A DNA stretch of 64,000 nt from Beaufortia kweichowensis (lineage: Eukaryota; Chordata; Actinopteri; Cypriniformes; Gastromyzontidae), in NCBI GenBank assembly GCA_019155185.1, contig CM032802.1:12939638-13003637 (forward strand), given 5' to 3'. The notes under the pieces were generated by a model, which ran no database searches, was not told the origin of the DNA, and saw only the letters and a program-made list of their open reading frames with translations. Below, piece after piece: positions 48,701-63,129 of the stretch. Position numbers and translations under genes: made by a program. Every line of letters begins with the position of its first letter. The stretch's first letter is position 1.

Positions 48701-49923
48701 CTAGCATTTATGCCTTAATGAGAAATCTTTTTATTTTCTACACCAAATTTACTTTATATTCTTTTACACAATATTTCATTAATTGATATTGCATACTTTT
48801 CACTTATGTCTACTGATTCCATACAAGCATCAATGTTCAAATCTCTCCATCATACAATACAACATACATACTGTACATCTCTCTTACCAGCACAAGGACG
48901 TGTCACATATGGAAGTTGTACATGAGAACAGACTGACCCAGAATTGTGGTTTTAGTCTGCACAGTAGGTTTGCTAATTAAACATAGCACACAAGACTCGA
49001 GGGCAACCAGAACCTCCAACAGAACAGAGGAAACCATACTGGAACAAAGCCATTAGAAGAAGCTAATAGGAGCCCAGAAGCACACAACCCACAGAGACTT
49101 CATCTCAGCTTGTGAAAATAGTCACAGGGATCCACCCATATTTTTTCAGGGGGGTCCATATGTCCCAACCGATCGTATGTAATTGCAGTTCTGTTTTGTC
49201 ATCTACAGTACTCGCTTGTTCTCAAACTATGTTCCCAGCATCTCATATTTAAATGACTATGTAATGACGTCACCCATCACAACAAAGCAGCCATAAGGAT
49301 GCCTCTTATTCTACAGCATGCACAAAAACAGGCTTAACAGTACAGAGTCAAAGCAAAGAAACCAAGTCAATACCACTTACTGTGATCTCTGACAGCTCCT
49401 AGGAAGAGTATGTTTATTTTGGGCTGTCCCTTCTCTCTATTTCTCTCTCTCTCTCCGTTCCTCCCGTCTCACAACAGCAAGATACAGGCTGGACCAGTGT
49501 TGGTTGCCATGGTTACTGGAAGGGAAATGTGTCACATGATCAGGAGGGAAGGCAAAGCGGGCTGTGGCCCCTCCTCCCCGGCTTCCCTCTCGTTTACAAA
49601 GAAAATCTTCCCTGTGAAGACACAATAGACGTCTTAAAGAGGTGGGTGTGGCAACCCCAGGAAAGGCAGGGGTTAAGCTTTGACAGACTCTGCTGAGCTC
49701 TGTGTGCGTGCCTTGCCGCGTACAAAATGTGCAGGCAAAAGGCTGCCAGGATACAGAAATAACACATCAACAAGACAGCCAAGCATTCCTGCACCCTCCC
49801 ATGTACAGCAGCTTGACCCGCTGGCCACCAGCAGGCAGTCCTGCCATGAGGGGTTATTTTAATCTCTACAGACACCTGACACATGCAGTGCCATTATTCA
49901 CTGGGCGGATGGGTGAATGTCAG

Positions 49924-49965
49924 ATTTGTGAGATGTTATACGATATTTGTGAGATGTTATACGAT
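49924..49965. repeat. 21-bp tandem duplication
   Basis: ATTTGTGAGATGTTATACGA(T) occurs twice without a gap. Confidence 0.95.
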
Positions 49966-51516
49966 GTGTGCAAATGTAGGCAGCGCAGTTATGAAAAGCA
50001 GCCCACGGTAACCTACATATTAGATTTGTGTTGCGTATGTGGTATCTGAAGATTGGCAGATGCAAAAATGTGTAATTGACATTTCATATTACACTCCCAA
50101 GAAAAAGAAATGATTATTGTTACAATTATTGTTCTTTATTGTCAAAACAATTAAAAAATTAAAAACTTTACTATTTCTATAATGTGAAAAAATGTTTTTG
50201 TTTTTCTGCCTTCTTTTTAAACAGAAATTTAAATTCATTGTATTACAGCATTTTTTACTGTAACAAAGAATCTAGCAAGAATGAGAATCTTACCATAATC
50301 ACCAAAATTACAATAAAATGCATTACAGTAATGAGAATTTCAAAAAAGTTTAATTGTCATGAAAACAATGCACACTAAAAATAGTCCTAAATATCATTAT
50401 TTAATGCAAAATATTATATCATATCATTTCATATTATATTTTACTTTCTTTTTGTAATGGTGTGACTCGCGAATTATTGTAATTCAACCTTACAATATCT
50501 TATATGTAATCAAGTTGCAATTGCTTTGAGGAGATTCCTGAAATAATGCAGAATGTCAGTAAGTTAAGTTTCATTCAGATGTATAAGTTTATTTAGTGTT
50601 TGTTCTTCAGTCTATGAGCAGCATGGGAACTGAAAGAGCCATAACTAAACAATAATCCCTTAGGGCATCTGAGCTTGTTTTACCACAGCTGGTGTGCAAT
50701 TATCCAGTGGAAGTGAAATTTCTGCACAGTTTGAGAGAACTGCCTTAAGTAAAGTATCCATTCATTCAGCCTGGTACCTGTGTGATCTGTATTGAAACAG
50801 GTCCAAAAACAATTAATGAGTGATTATTCTTTTATCAGATTATGAACCCAAAATTACTATTAGACTTGAATGAGCTCTTTATGATAATGCTGCTTTTTTC
50901 ATACTAAAATTAATCTAAAGTTACTTGCCACTGTTTGACTAAAGATAAGAAATATTTTATTACAGCAAAAATGCTGCAACAGGCATTTTGATAAAGTGCA
51001 ACCATTACAAGATAACAACCAGCCACAGATTTCTGGTTATTTTACAGGCAGGAAAATGTAACTGTGGGATAACAGAGCTGTTAAAGTTATTTAAATGCCT
51101 GAATGAAAATGGAGAAAGGTTTACACACTGTGAACAGGAGTGAGAACTATTAGTTTCACACTTGGTTTGAAAAAGCAGGAGTGTGGTGGTAGGAAGTGGC
51201 TTTTTTACAATCATGAACTATGTGACTATGGTATTTAGAGATTGTAGTGTGGTTTCTGACCATTTAGTCCAGTGTAAAGAGATGAGGGTCTGCTTTTGAG
51301 TTTGTTGTTTACTAAGTAAGATAAAACCCTCTGCTTTGTGTCAAGTCCAGATCACCCTGTCAGGATTTATGTCGCGGTAATGACCAGCTGCATATTATTC
51401 CACATTACACAACAACCTACCAAAACATATTAGACATGAAATATGGATTTGGAGAGGATTGTGGGGTGATGCATTAGACATGAAACTATTGTTGGATGAC
51501 ATAACGGTCAATGATA

Positions 51517-51725
51517 TGTGACCCTGTCTGTGAAAACCAGGCTAAAAAAGTCTAAAAATCTAATTTAAGATGCATTAAAGTTTGAATTCACCTATTAATT
51601 TTACTGTGATTTTAATCTTTGACATGACATTACTCAGACAATATTAAAGATATTAATGTTAAATATTTACATCTTTACATTACATAGAAGGATTTTATGT
51701 AGAAAACTGAAAAATCACAAAAAGT
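51517..51725. repeat. TGTGACCCTG-family repeat, left end
   Basis: Starts TGTGACCCTGTCTGTGAAAA and continues with TTTGAATTCACCTATTAA and AATATTAAAGATATTAATG, homologous to the copy at 43,926-44,232. The far terminus is lost. Confidence 0.6.
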
Positions 51726-52911
51726 TTAACATAGTTTAACAGTCATTATACAAAATATTTGTTTCTAGGATTTATAGTAAACATACAATGAAGGCTTAAC
51801 TTCTGTCCAAAGAAATCACAGAGGAGATCCACACCTTTCATGTATTATGTATGAACTTCCCTTCATCCCCTTTGAAGCCACTGACTGTGTTTGTCTCGGC
51901 TACAAATAAAAAATACACACCTTGTCGAAACCATCAGCCCTCTATCTCTGACAAAAATAGTTGTATTCAATAGTTTCTATTCTGGCTAAAGATTGGTGGT
52001 TATCTGGGATTGCCAAAAAATGCCTGTAAAAAGTAAAACTGTTTATTGAAAAGTATCTTTCATGGTCTTTTAGGCAAAAGGATACAGGAAATGTAAACCA
52101 TGTTGCAAAACGTATTGCACAAGCAATAAAGAATCATAAACGTAATGCATTTTAAGAAATGCGGAAAAGATGTGGTTAATAATGGGCTAAATAGAGGAAC
52201 TTTTATTGCTATTTCATATAGACTTTATTGAGCTCTTAGTTATGTTCATCAACTTTGTCACAGATATCTGAAAAATTGGTAAAATCAATGAGACAGTTTA
52301 CATACAGTATTAATATAGACAATCATATATACTGTACATTTTTATTTACATTTATTTTGTGGATGGCACAGCTCAAATAATTTGGAGTGTTTAATAATAT
52401 TAAAATCTCTGACTTTGCACAGTCTGATCACAGTTTGGTACATAATGTTATGTTACATTTTTAATTTATTCAAATGTGATATTAGCATGTCCGCGTTGCT
52501 ATATATTCATATGTTGTGTTATGGGCAAAACATACATAAAACAGTACAATCCAAAGCATTCCAAACCTTGAACTCTCATTGTCTCTCTCTTTCATTCAAC
52601 TGAGTCCTGACAGCCTGAGCTTTCTGCTCTATCGGGTTGATATATGTATCCAGCCCCGCCCACTGGTCAATAAACAGCCTGGTAATGTGTCCTGCGATGA
52701 TGAGCGTGGTGACTTTAACATGCATCATTATGAGTCACGGGTTGTTAAGCATAATGCAGAGAGTGTAAAGAGCCGAGCGGGAGACGCACTTACACACACA
52801 TGCACACACTGAAGAGGTCATGAAGAGTACATAAGAGGACAAAAAGTGTGTGTGCAGTTAAGTATTCTCTAAATTGGGACAAGTGCAAGGTCATGTTGAC
52901 TATGACCTCCT

Positions 52912-53015
<104 letters not shown>

Positions 53016-54846
53016 GACATCATCTTCACTGTAACTGGTTTTATCATCTCAGTGAGTGCACTAGATTTTCTTGTTAAAGGAGGGTACATTTGGAAGGGTT
53101 TCCTTACACTTTATTATATTGCATCTGCAGGGAGAATTACAGTAACACCAAATGTAAGATGTTTATCAAAAACCAATAAAACATCCACGTGAACTTTTAC
53201 AATCACTCAAATGATCTAACAGGTCTATTCTGTACAACACAAAATCTAAGTCTAGATGAAAATGTAATTTCCTCTTAACACACCTGAACAAACATCTCTT
53301 GATCAAGTCCAGCATGACTCTTAAAGGACACTTAAGACTACTCATTTCCTCAGGGTTCTCTGGACAAATAATCATTACGTGTCTACCGATTACTGCATAC
53401 TGGATATACGAAAGATACAGAGCTTCTGAATGTTGTAGTTGCTGCCAGGGCTTCAAAATTTAAAATAGCATTGCAAAATGTCTGGGAGTCAGCCAAACCC
53501 TCTCTCCTCAGACACTTTAGGAGGCGAGTACAGTGCCCTGAAGCTGAAGTTTTCTAGAGCACTGTGGTTTCTATATTTAAGTCTCTGGGGTAGAAATCAA
53601 ATCCCAACTGAGCTGTGGATGAGTCAAAATGACATTATTTATAAGTTACTGTCCTATATTAAAAAGTATAAATAGCAACAGTGAAATATTGTCTGCCTGA
53701 AGTCATGATAAAGAAGTCGTTTTAATCCTTCTGTTACGTGCAGTATATTTAAACAACCGGATTGTCATTTCAGTCAGACCTCATGCTGACATCCCGCTAA
53801 CACAAGGGATTATTTAGTATTGATCAGGGTCAGTCAGTCTATAAGACTGTAGAGAGATGGATTGATTTCAAGACAGTTGCATCACAGGTTTCAGTTCGAC
53901 GTCAGATTGGCAGATCAGTCCGGCTAAACCGAGACAGTGAACTGGACTTACAAGAGCTAAAAGTCAATCAAGTTATCAACCAGTGACTTGAAACCCTGGA
54001 TAATATATTCTCTCATCAGCAGCAACTTTCATCTGGTTTCTGTGGAAAGCATCTGTTATATGCAAATCTGTTATATAACACTTTGGTCTCACTTCATAAG
54101 TTAAAGTCATTGCACATGTTCTATAATTAGTTAGATGTGTGGCCAATGATGTTTAATGCCTTGTCTACATAAACACACAAGCACAAACACAGATACACAT
54201 CTTCTGTATTTGTTCGTTCCTAGCATTTTAATTCCACTTCTATTCACTGGTAAATGAGTTAAGATTCTCTCTTTCTCTCACAATACTTGTTCTCTCTCCC
54301 AATCGCCAACATCCCCTCTGTCTCTTCATTCACTCTTACATAAGCAGTACACAGTCAATCGCTGTCACTCCATTACAACACAAGCAGTATTTTAAAGAGT
54401 CCCTAATTGCCACTCGGCCATTAACAGTTACACAATGACCCTAAAATGCAGTTTCTGGACCAGTCAGACTGGGTTACTGTAGCTGACAAAACACAAACAA
54501 TTATTCAGAGACATGCAAAATATGGATTTCTGAGACCGTCTAATAATGTTCACAATTTGTGTGGGACATATGCCAACCAGTTACATATAACATAAAATGT
54601 TTACTTTATGAATATAATTTTTTATATCAATTTGTATTTATATAACTATATATTAAAAATCTATATTTTTTGTCTCTATATTAACATAACTATGAAGATA
54701 AATGATAAAAAAATGCAGGTTACTGTACATACTTATCTTTACATGGGTTTAAGTCAAATGACATAATTGACATTGAAATTGACATTTCCCATTAATATGT
54801 GCCTGACCGTTTTAAGTATAATTCATTACTATACACTGTAAAATAA

Positions 54847-54918
54847 GTCATTTCAATTGGTATTTAAATTTTTTCAACTTTAAATGACTTGAAATAATGT
54901 GAAAACAATTGAAATGAC
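54847..54918. repeat. short perfect inverted repeat
   Basis: GTCATTTCAATTG at 54,847-54,859 is the exact inverse of CAATTGAAATGAC at 54,906-54,918, giving a 13-bp stem. TTTAAATGACTTGAAA-type words between suggest a degraded foldback element. Confidence 0.6.
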
Positions 54919-57477
54919 ATGTAAAACTAAGCTGATTAGACTTAAAGTTTTAAGGCAGCAAAGAGTTTTTGTACACTGTATGCTTACGAATAAAAACAAT
55001 AATTTTCTATGTACTTTTTTGTTTATTTTAGCTTTAATTAATTCTTTTTTATTACAGTATAGTGATACGCAATACGTAACATACTACTGAAAATCTCAAG
55101 ATATTTCATTGATGAGAATACATTTAATAGTTTACTTTATTTGACAGTCATTGCTGTTGGCAGTCAAGTTTGTTGGACAGACTTACTTTATCCGTCTCCA
55201 GCCAAACATGGAGTGCATCACAACATTTGGCTAAAGCTTCTTTCTCCGGCCTCAGTAGACTGATCTAATGATGTAAACATTCTCAGTTAAATATGATCTC
55301 AAACCTCCATGACAGATGAGACAACAACAAGAACATATAGTGTGAATTATAAGACCCTAAGTGCATGCATTCAGGGTTAAATGATGATAAATTCATGTAT
55401 AAACTTAAGAATCAAAAGTACACAAAAGATATCAAAAAAGATAACAAAAGTTGTACATCCAGCGTTCAACTGTACACAATCGCTGCATCACACCCACTCG
55501 CACACACACTGCAGCTGTTCAAATATTGTGACATGTGATCTCAGCCGTACACAAAGGGGCTTTTTAGGCATGAACTGAAAGACAAAAGCGAGACAAGTCC
55601 ACCATCACACTGTCCTCTATCATAGCAGAGAATAGTTCACATTGTCCCGCCTGCTGCATAGCAGTACACTAGAGTTCTCTGGGTTACTACATCACCATCA
55701 GACCTCCGGCATACACAAAAACACTGATCTCGATCCATCGGCACACAATTAGACACATAACCTCACCACTGTTAAATACACATGCCATGACATCAGTGCA
55801 TCAATCAGACAGAGGGAATGCTGGGAAATTGAGACACGCCCTTTATTTCAAATGCTCAGCTGTTTATTTCATACTGAAAATAATTGGGATCTCTACCAGT
55901 GAAAAGTACTGTAAAATCTCTTTTTAACAATGCTTACATGTCTGGGAAATTTATCACAAACTTGCATGTAATAGAATTTGATGAAGCATTTCAACCCCAA
56001 ACATTCTTGTTGACCTCGTTGCGATGTGCTTTTTAACTTCCAAATGACTTCCAAATGGATGTAATTGAGACAATTGAATGCACATGTGAACAGTTCCTAC
56101 ATTTTATGCAAAAGTAACTCATAAACAGATGATCTCATGATTTAAATATATAGATAAACAGATATTAGTCAAGACAGTCAGCTGATGAGATGGTCAAATG
56201 TTGTTCTTATACTTTTGTTAACAGCATTTTGAGATTTCCCAGAGCTCTGATTTATCGTTAAAAGGTATTTAAACTCTGTTTGAAGTCTCAAGCTTACTTT
56301 CAATTCAATTTGTCTGAAACAATATATGCAAACGGTGTTCTAGTTGTTTAAAGTATTTGGCTAAAAAGGTTACATTTCTATACATAACCTGTTTACTTAC
56401 AATATACAACAATTATAATTCGTACAGTGAATATGAAAATAATGACACACACCTGGAAAAACTACTAAATCCGAATTTTGCTTTTGTTAGAAGTTGGCCA
56501 GTCCAAAACGTCTGGTCTTAAAACTTTTGCTGCCAACCTATGAAGAAAAAGGAAAAAATACTTAACTAAGTGGATTTGCCTTTCAGCAGCCAAGGTTATA
56601 TAGAAAAGTCAAAATCAAAGTCTATGGATGTCTTCTTGCATGCAGAAATCTGGTCATCTGGTCAAAAAGATCATTTGATACTCTTTTTCTATAGCCTTGA
56701 GCCGTTAGGTTTGATTTTATGAGGTGAATAGATGAACAGATCATTCTGCATGAATCACGCTTGGCTCATTGCTCTATATGACATCAGCCAAACATGCTGC
56801 TCCGTTTCCAAGAAAGTTTCATCCCTGCCCTCAACAACTAGATGTGCTTTCAGACATTACAGACGTCTCTGCATGACAAGCTGGAAATGCCGAGGTTTAA
56901 AGAGGAAATGTCATTTCCTGAAACAAGGTAAATTTTTTTCTCTGACAGGATTATGTACTTTACCTCGCTCAATTTATATTTGATCATGTGGGAAAATAAA
57001 GACTCAACAAATGCTATTTAATGCCTTTAACACAAATAGGCCTTTATATCAATTTATTTATACACACACCTGAATGTAAAACATAATAATCTGCACATAC
57101 ACATGTGAATCAGTGTGTCCATGTATGTGTGTCACGTCCAATAATAAGACACAAATCTACTGATTTTAAGGACATAATTTAACATAACATTTGTAGTCAG
57201 ACAGTCAGATGTAAAGTCTCAACTCACAGCCTGTTTGAAACTACGTAATGATATAGCACACAAAGAAATATAAAAATAGTTTCACCTTTTTTACTGTAAA
57301 TCAATAAGAAATATTTATGAACATGCCCACCCCAAGTCATTCAGTATGTGACAGACTCAAACAAACAGTTCTTAAAGCAGTGTGAGAAATTGAATACAAA
57401 AGGCATTTACATTTGTATGACAAGAAACTGTAAGTGATGCATGCAAATATCGCCACGACGGTGCTATTATGTTGTGG

Positions 57478-57560
57478 AATGTTTGCTAGGGTGTTGCTAT
57501 GCAGTTGCTAAGGTGTTTTGAGTCATTGTAGTGCACTGCTATGTGGATGCTACATGGTTT
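57478..57560. repeat. degenerate GTTGCTA minisatellite
   Basis: GTTTGCTAGGGTGTTGCTAT, GCAGTTGCTAAGGTGTTTTG and later GCTATGTGGATGCTACATGG repeat a loose 10-11-bp TTGCTAgGGTG unit common in fish genomes. Confidence 0.6.
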
Positions 57561-59135
57561 GAGTGGTTTCTAGAGCTTGAGATATAAAGTACAAGAAATA
57601 AAGTACGAGAAATAATTCAAGGCTGCAGCCCAAACCGTGCAGGATGGGTATGTCATGCACCAAATACATAGCATGATGATTGTTTGTCATTTGTCTCATC
57701 ACATTTGTCTCTTATAGTGTTCACTCAGAAGTGAACACTAAGCAGTATGTGTAAAGATCTCTGGGTGGAGTGGCACTGCTGTCCTAGCGTGTATGTACTG
57801 TAGATGGGGAGGAGATTGTGTATCTATGAGAGCAAGGACCCTTCTTAATCATTTGTGTACTCCACCAAGGAATGTGCTACATAAAGCAAATAGCCCGTCA
57901 TGAACATGTGCACACATGCATGCATACATAAAATCAGGATTGGTTTGATAATGATGACAACACACACACACAAAACATGATGGCAGGTGGACTTGCAAAA
58001 GAACAACTGTTGCATTCAATGTCTTAAATTTCATGTCTTCTACAGTGAACACTCTTTTTTCTCTGTATATTTTAATGTGTGTTGAATGTATTAAACACAG
58101 CAAAAGCAGAAAAACATACATGAAGTCGGCACAGCAAAGCTCCAAAAATATGAATATTATATTATAATAGAAATCAATAAAAAAGTTAACCAATTGAAAC
58201 TAATGGAAAAAATATAAATCAATTTTTAAAAAAATCAAAACATCCACATTTTCTGGGTCAAGCATCCACTTTGAGCTTATGTGCATGCTTTTTTGTTTTG
58301 TTTTGTTATCAAGTATTAAAACACATTTTAACTGGTTAATGTTAATGACTGGGAGTATCTGGGTGTCAGAAAATTTTCCATTGTCAGATTGTCTGACTGG
58401 TTTAGTCAGCATTGATACATGAATGCTTTTAAATTTTAGTTTGTAGACTTCTATACATAATCTCTGTGATGACAGGTTCGAGTCATTCCTTTAATGTAAA
58501 TTTAAGAAAATAAAACAACCTCACTTTACCCCATCCTACCTTTACATGATGACTCACTCATCTTTGTTATGTGCCAAAATAACAGCCAAAGGTCAGTTAT
58601 CCAACAAAATCATAAAGATTAGCCTGTTAAAATTAGAAAGATAAACCAGTAATATTAAACAACTAAACAAAAACATTTCATAGTCCAAATCACCCAGTAT
58701 ACACTGATGGCTAAGATAGTTTCCAAGTCGCCCCTGAAACAGATGGACTAACCCTGCTGTATTTAAAAAAGTCTCATGTCTGTGTTTCCACATCCGTCCA
58801 TGAGGTAAACTATAATGAAGGAATTCAGGCTCTATAAATGTGGGAATAAAAGCAACTGGGACACGCTCAAGCTCAAACGTCAACCCTAGAGAGTTGTTTT
58901 ACATAGACGTAAAAGCACAGCATTAGTATCTAATAACCTCATGCTCTCATGTGGTGCACACAGAGCAAGCGCTGCTTTGTCCCGCCAAGGACGGAGGCTG
59001 ACAGCCCCCAGCGCTGGTTCTGGACATGTCTTTGGCTGAGAAAGTGTCTTCTGTTAAAGCTTTTCACTGCTATCCAATAGCACTGTATGGCCCAATCACA
59101 GGAACACAAGCCCACCAAGAACAGTGTGTGGTATT

Positions 59136-59172
59136 AAAAAAAAAGAAAGAAAGAAAGAAAGAAAGAAAGAAA
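59136..59172. repeat. (GAAA)n microsatellite
   Basis: A poly-A run leading into about seven GAAA units. Confidence 0.95.
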
Positions 59173-61105
59173 CATCCTGCTGAATTTAGGTGACTAAATC
59201 AAGTGTTAAATGGATAACTTTAGGCAACGGTTGCATAAACACAAAAGTAAACAGATAAACATTATTCTCAGTCAATGTAAATGGTTTACACATACGATCT
59301 GTTTTCACTCTCGATTCTTTTGAGATTCTCTTCGCAGCGCAACAGCATAACCAGACACAACCAATCCAAACCTCCCCGTCTGCTGAGACTAAAACACAAT
59401 CAAACTGTTCCTCTCCAAAGCTTACAACTCCTTTTCCTGTGAAATTATGAAGAATCAAACTTGGCAAAATCGCCCCACAACATTAAATGAAACTCCCAGT
59501 TTTGATCCAGACAGAAATGTGAGCCATTTTACAATTCATCAAGTTTATGATTAAATCCCTTTCAAATAAATCATCACGGACAAGTAATATGATAACATCC
59601 CCGACTTCTGTTTGATGCATTAGAAGATAAAGCAAAATAAAAGCCTCGTTTTCTATTCATTTTCTCCAAGCTGCTTTTGAATCCAGCTTTACCCCTGTTT
59701 AAGTAAACACGTGTGTTTGTACAAGCATTTTACTACAGATTTTCATAAATAAACTAAGCCACAGAGTCAAAACCAAGCCAGCAATTCACAATCATACCCT
59801 ACAGACCAAAAGTGTCATCGTATTAGGTCCACGTGGCCTGCACGGCTTTACAGTGGCATCTCAAGCAGATCCCCAGACAAAAGAATCAGTCCTACAGAAT
59901 GATTAATGCCTCAGGGTTGTGAAGGACACAGACGGGGTTACAGGAGGGTAATTGGGGGTTTTGAGAATGACTGCTGACGTGAAGGAAGGTCTGTAGGCAG
60001 GGAATTAATATACATCAATCTGGTCTGTACAAAGATGAAGCTGACAGCAGAAAAAGCACAATCCAAACCCTTTACTAATGCTCACACTGAGCTGTACTAC
60101 AAAGACAACAGACATGATATACTTTTGACACAGGCATCTTGTTTCGATCTTCACACTGGATCTAAAATAACAATGTTATTTGATAACGCCTTCAAAGTCA
60201 GCAGCCTATTTTAACTTTTAGCATTACACTACAAAGCCTGAATTGTGTGCAACATAATGCCAGGACAACACTATAGCTTGACACTAGGCTCTATAGAGCT
60301 CTTTGTATTGGGGAATGTTGACATAATTCATGTGTTTTTATAGTCAAGGGCCTTTATAATATCATGGTGACGATGAGCTCTATTATTATTTGTATGTGGC
60401 TTATGGGACTTTAATGGTTATGTGAAGAAAAACAATGGATTCTCATTAGTCATTTTAATAGCATATTGTGAATTGTTAATGACACTAATAGCGTATGCAG
60501 TATTATGTCAGATGACCCATAAGGTGCCTGTGTAAACACCCAACATCCCCCCAGTGTCCCAAACACCCCCCAAAAAAAGACGCTCCATATGTTCTCTGTC
60601 CCAGGAAACGCCTAAACTGTAATGAACAAAGATAAAGACAGAGAAGATTAATGGGTAATTGAGATCGCCTACAATGTTTCCTTTGGTGTAAATGATTTGG
60701 CAGTGAATTCTCTCTCTCTCTCTGAGGATTTTTGTATACTGATACTAGCAGTTTTATAGATTTGACATGATTGATAAGATGATAATTATGATGCATTGGA
60801 TATGATGATATAAAAATATATTACATTATAAAAACATTTTGTTGCTGAAAATCTCTAGTCTATTAGATCTGAATTAAGGAATACATGAATGCATTGATTC
60901 TAAAGGACAAAACTACACGAGTAAACTTTATACAAGAAAGCGCTTATGTCTGCCAACAAAGTGGCAAAGAAAATGCTTTGCTGTCTGTAATGGTGGGTTG
61001 ATTCAGTCACTGAAAAAAATCATTTAAATTCATCAGTCTCCCATCACATGAGCCTGAACTCTCCCACTCATCGCACTGCCAGCGTGGGCTCATATAATAT
61101 CCCAC

Positions 61106-61110
<5 letters not shown>

Positions 61111-61170
<60 letters not shown>
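61111..61170. repeat. (TC)n microsatellite, 60 bp
   Basis: Thirty uninterrupted TC units. Confidence 0.98.
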
Positions 61171-61173
<3 letters not shown>

Positions 61174-61951
61174 TGACAAAGTCATTCTGTAATACCGTGA
61201 TATCATGCACATACACATGTCATGAACAGCTGCAGAGCTGTTGTTTATGATTCAGCAGTCCGCTACGGAATTCAATTCATTGCTTTAAAATATTTTTCAT
61301 AACTCTCCCCCCTACACCCTTATCCTAAAACACTGAAACTGAAATTAAGAGTGAAATACAGGCGACCCATTTACAGGATGCCAAGAAACTGCGTCAGCAC
61401 TGGGAGCGTGTCACCCACTTTCAGTCTACTGGGGTCTGACATACAATTCACATTTATTTCAAAAGAGGAAATTATCAAATAATACAACATCAAACTACAA
61501 AATGCACATTCTGTAGCCCAAAATCTGCGAATCATATTTCCTCGCAGTCTACCTGTGTTTAAGGCAAACACTGTGTTTTTATTTAATTAAACACTGTGAT
61601 CACATATTTAGTATAAATAAAAGACCAGATTTTTGATACTAGGAGGAGGCTGAAATATTTATTGGAAATGTTGTGAAAACCACCCTCAGTCTTTTTTTAA
61701 ACATTACACACACGAATTACCATCTGCACTAATTTTAGGCTGAAAAGACAAACTATAACATCATTAGCCAGTGCAAAATATTATGCCAGCACTTGCAGCA
61801 AATAGCCTTCATTTAAACACAGCATATAAAACACAATAACACCATTCACTGTATTTCCATTGTCTCTGTCTATTATTGCTGCCGGACAAATAATACACAC
61901 ACTAAACGCAATGTTTTCTATGTGGTTAAGAAAATAAGTGTTGACACTTAC

Positions 61952-62065
61952 AGGGGTGTGATCCGCTCTATGGAAGAAATGACATAGTGTAGTGTTTGGG
62001 CCTGATGCATAGTGTTTGCATCCCATGCTTCTCTCGATCTTCCAATAACTCTCTCCCTCTCTCGC
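61952..62065 (-). other. splice-bounded open segment, candidate exon of an unknown minus-strand transcript
   Basis: A 114-nt segment between a good acceptor (TTTCTGTGTCACAG) and a consensus donor (CCCCT|GTAAGTG), open in two frames (EGESYWKIERSMGCKHYASG in one, EAWDANTMHQAQTLHYVISS in another). It lies downstream of a second minus-strand donor at 62,484 (TTCG|GTAAGAC) and head-to-head with the RBM28-like gene. The two do not join into one open frame. I recognise no family; it may be noncoding. Confidence 0.3.
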
Positions 62066-63129
62066 CTGTGACACAGAAACACATATAAAGCTCTGATTCA
62101 CTACAGCTTTCTGTTCATGAAGGTCACATAAAAACAGGATATTTTCCATCACTCCCACACAGTGTTGTGTGTACACACTTCACCTGTAGAAATGATCAAA
62201 TCCTCAGAAGTCTTTTTTATTAAAATGCATCTTGGAAATTTCCCTTAAGAGGTAAATTAATCCACACTTTGGGCTGAAACACTGTCTTGGATTACTGGAA
62301 ATGAGATTATTGTTTGCATAGAATTAAGCAAAGCAGCTTTATTTATATTGTTGTTAACAGCTGATCTATCATAAACATACAACATGGAAGACATTACGTA
62401 AGGCTTTACACATTTCAGCAAGCAGTGTAGTTACTGATACAAATGTGTGTTTCTTCTAAATACGTTTACATTGATAGTCTTACCGAATGTCATGCTGTGA
62501 GCGGATGTGCCATCGAAACGCTCTGATATCATGGTAAGTGTCTCCCTCTGCTGACCACAGATGGAAGTGTTTTTTTAAGCGCAAAAGAAAAGTCTAGAAA
62601 CTGTTTGCAGGCTATTTTTTATATTTAAAAATAATAATATTATGCCACTGACGATCAAGCGTGCAATGTAAACAAAATAATAAAACGAAATCGCCTACTT
62701 CCTAGTACACTTCCGAAAACTCAACGCGAGAAAAACCCGGATGGTCCACTTTACAGCCACTAGAGCTTTTGCAGGGATTTCTCAACATGCATCACTTTTC
62801 AGTCCAATAAAGCCACAAAAACTGAATAGCACGGATGCCTTACTGAACCGCAACGCAGAAAAAACATGTGTTCTTATATTCCTTCCTGGAGCCCAAGTCC
62901 TGAAGATTTTCTTCTCTTTTTTCCCCTTCAAAATATGTTTTCCTCTTCAATCTTTTTTTAAATCTTCAAAAAACCTTTTTCCTCTTTAAAAACACATTCC
63001 TTCAACATATTTTTTTGCGTTAAGGGAACGTCTGCAAATTCAAAAAGTTATTAAAAATAATCAAGAAATTAATTTCTTTAAATAAATTGAATTAAATGGA
63101 AAATTATTGAAGTGTTGAATTGTTTTCGC

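Noticed and set aside
58470..58490. GGTTCGAGTC resembling a tRNA B box
   Set aside because: The closing bases are wrong and there is no A box or foldable acceptor stem upstream.
60503..61571. Minus-strand segments after AG sites (FRRFLGQRTYGAS at 60.6 kb, DPSRLKVGDTLPVL at 61.4 kb)
   Set aside because: They run into stops quickly, do not join in phase with the 114-nt candidate exon, and show no known similarity; not strong enough to annotate as exons.
62741..62989. Plus-strand 82-codon frame starting MVHFTATRAFAGISQ, reminiscent of a mitochondrial presequence
   Set aside because: It runs into T-rich low-complexity sequence with no donor, and lies only about 400 bp upstream of the RBM28 start; no recognisable similarity.
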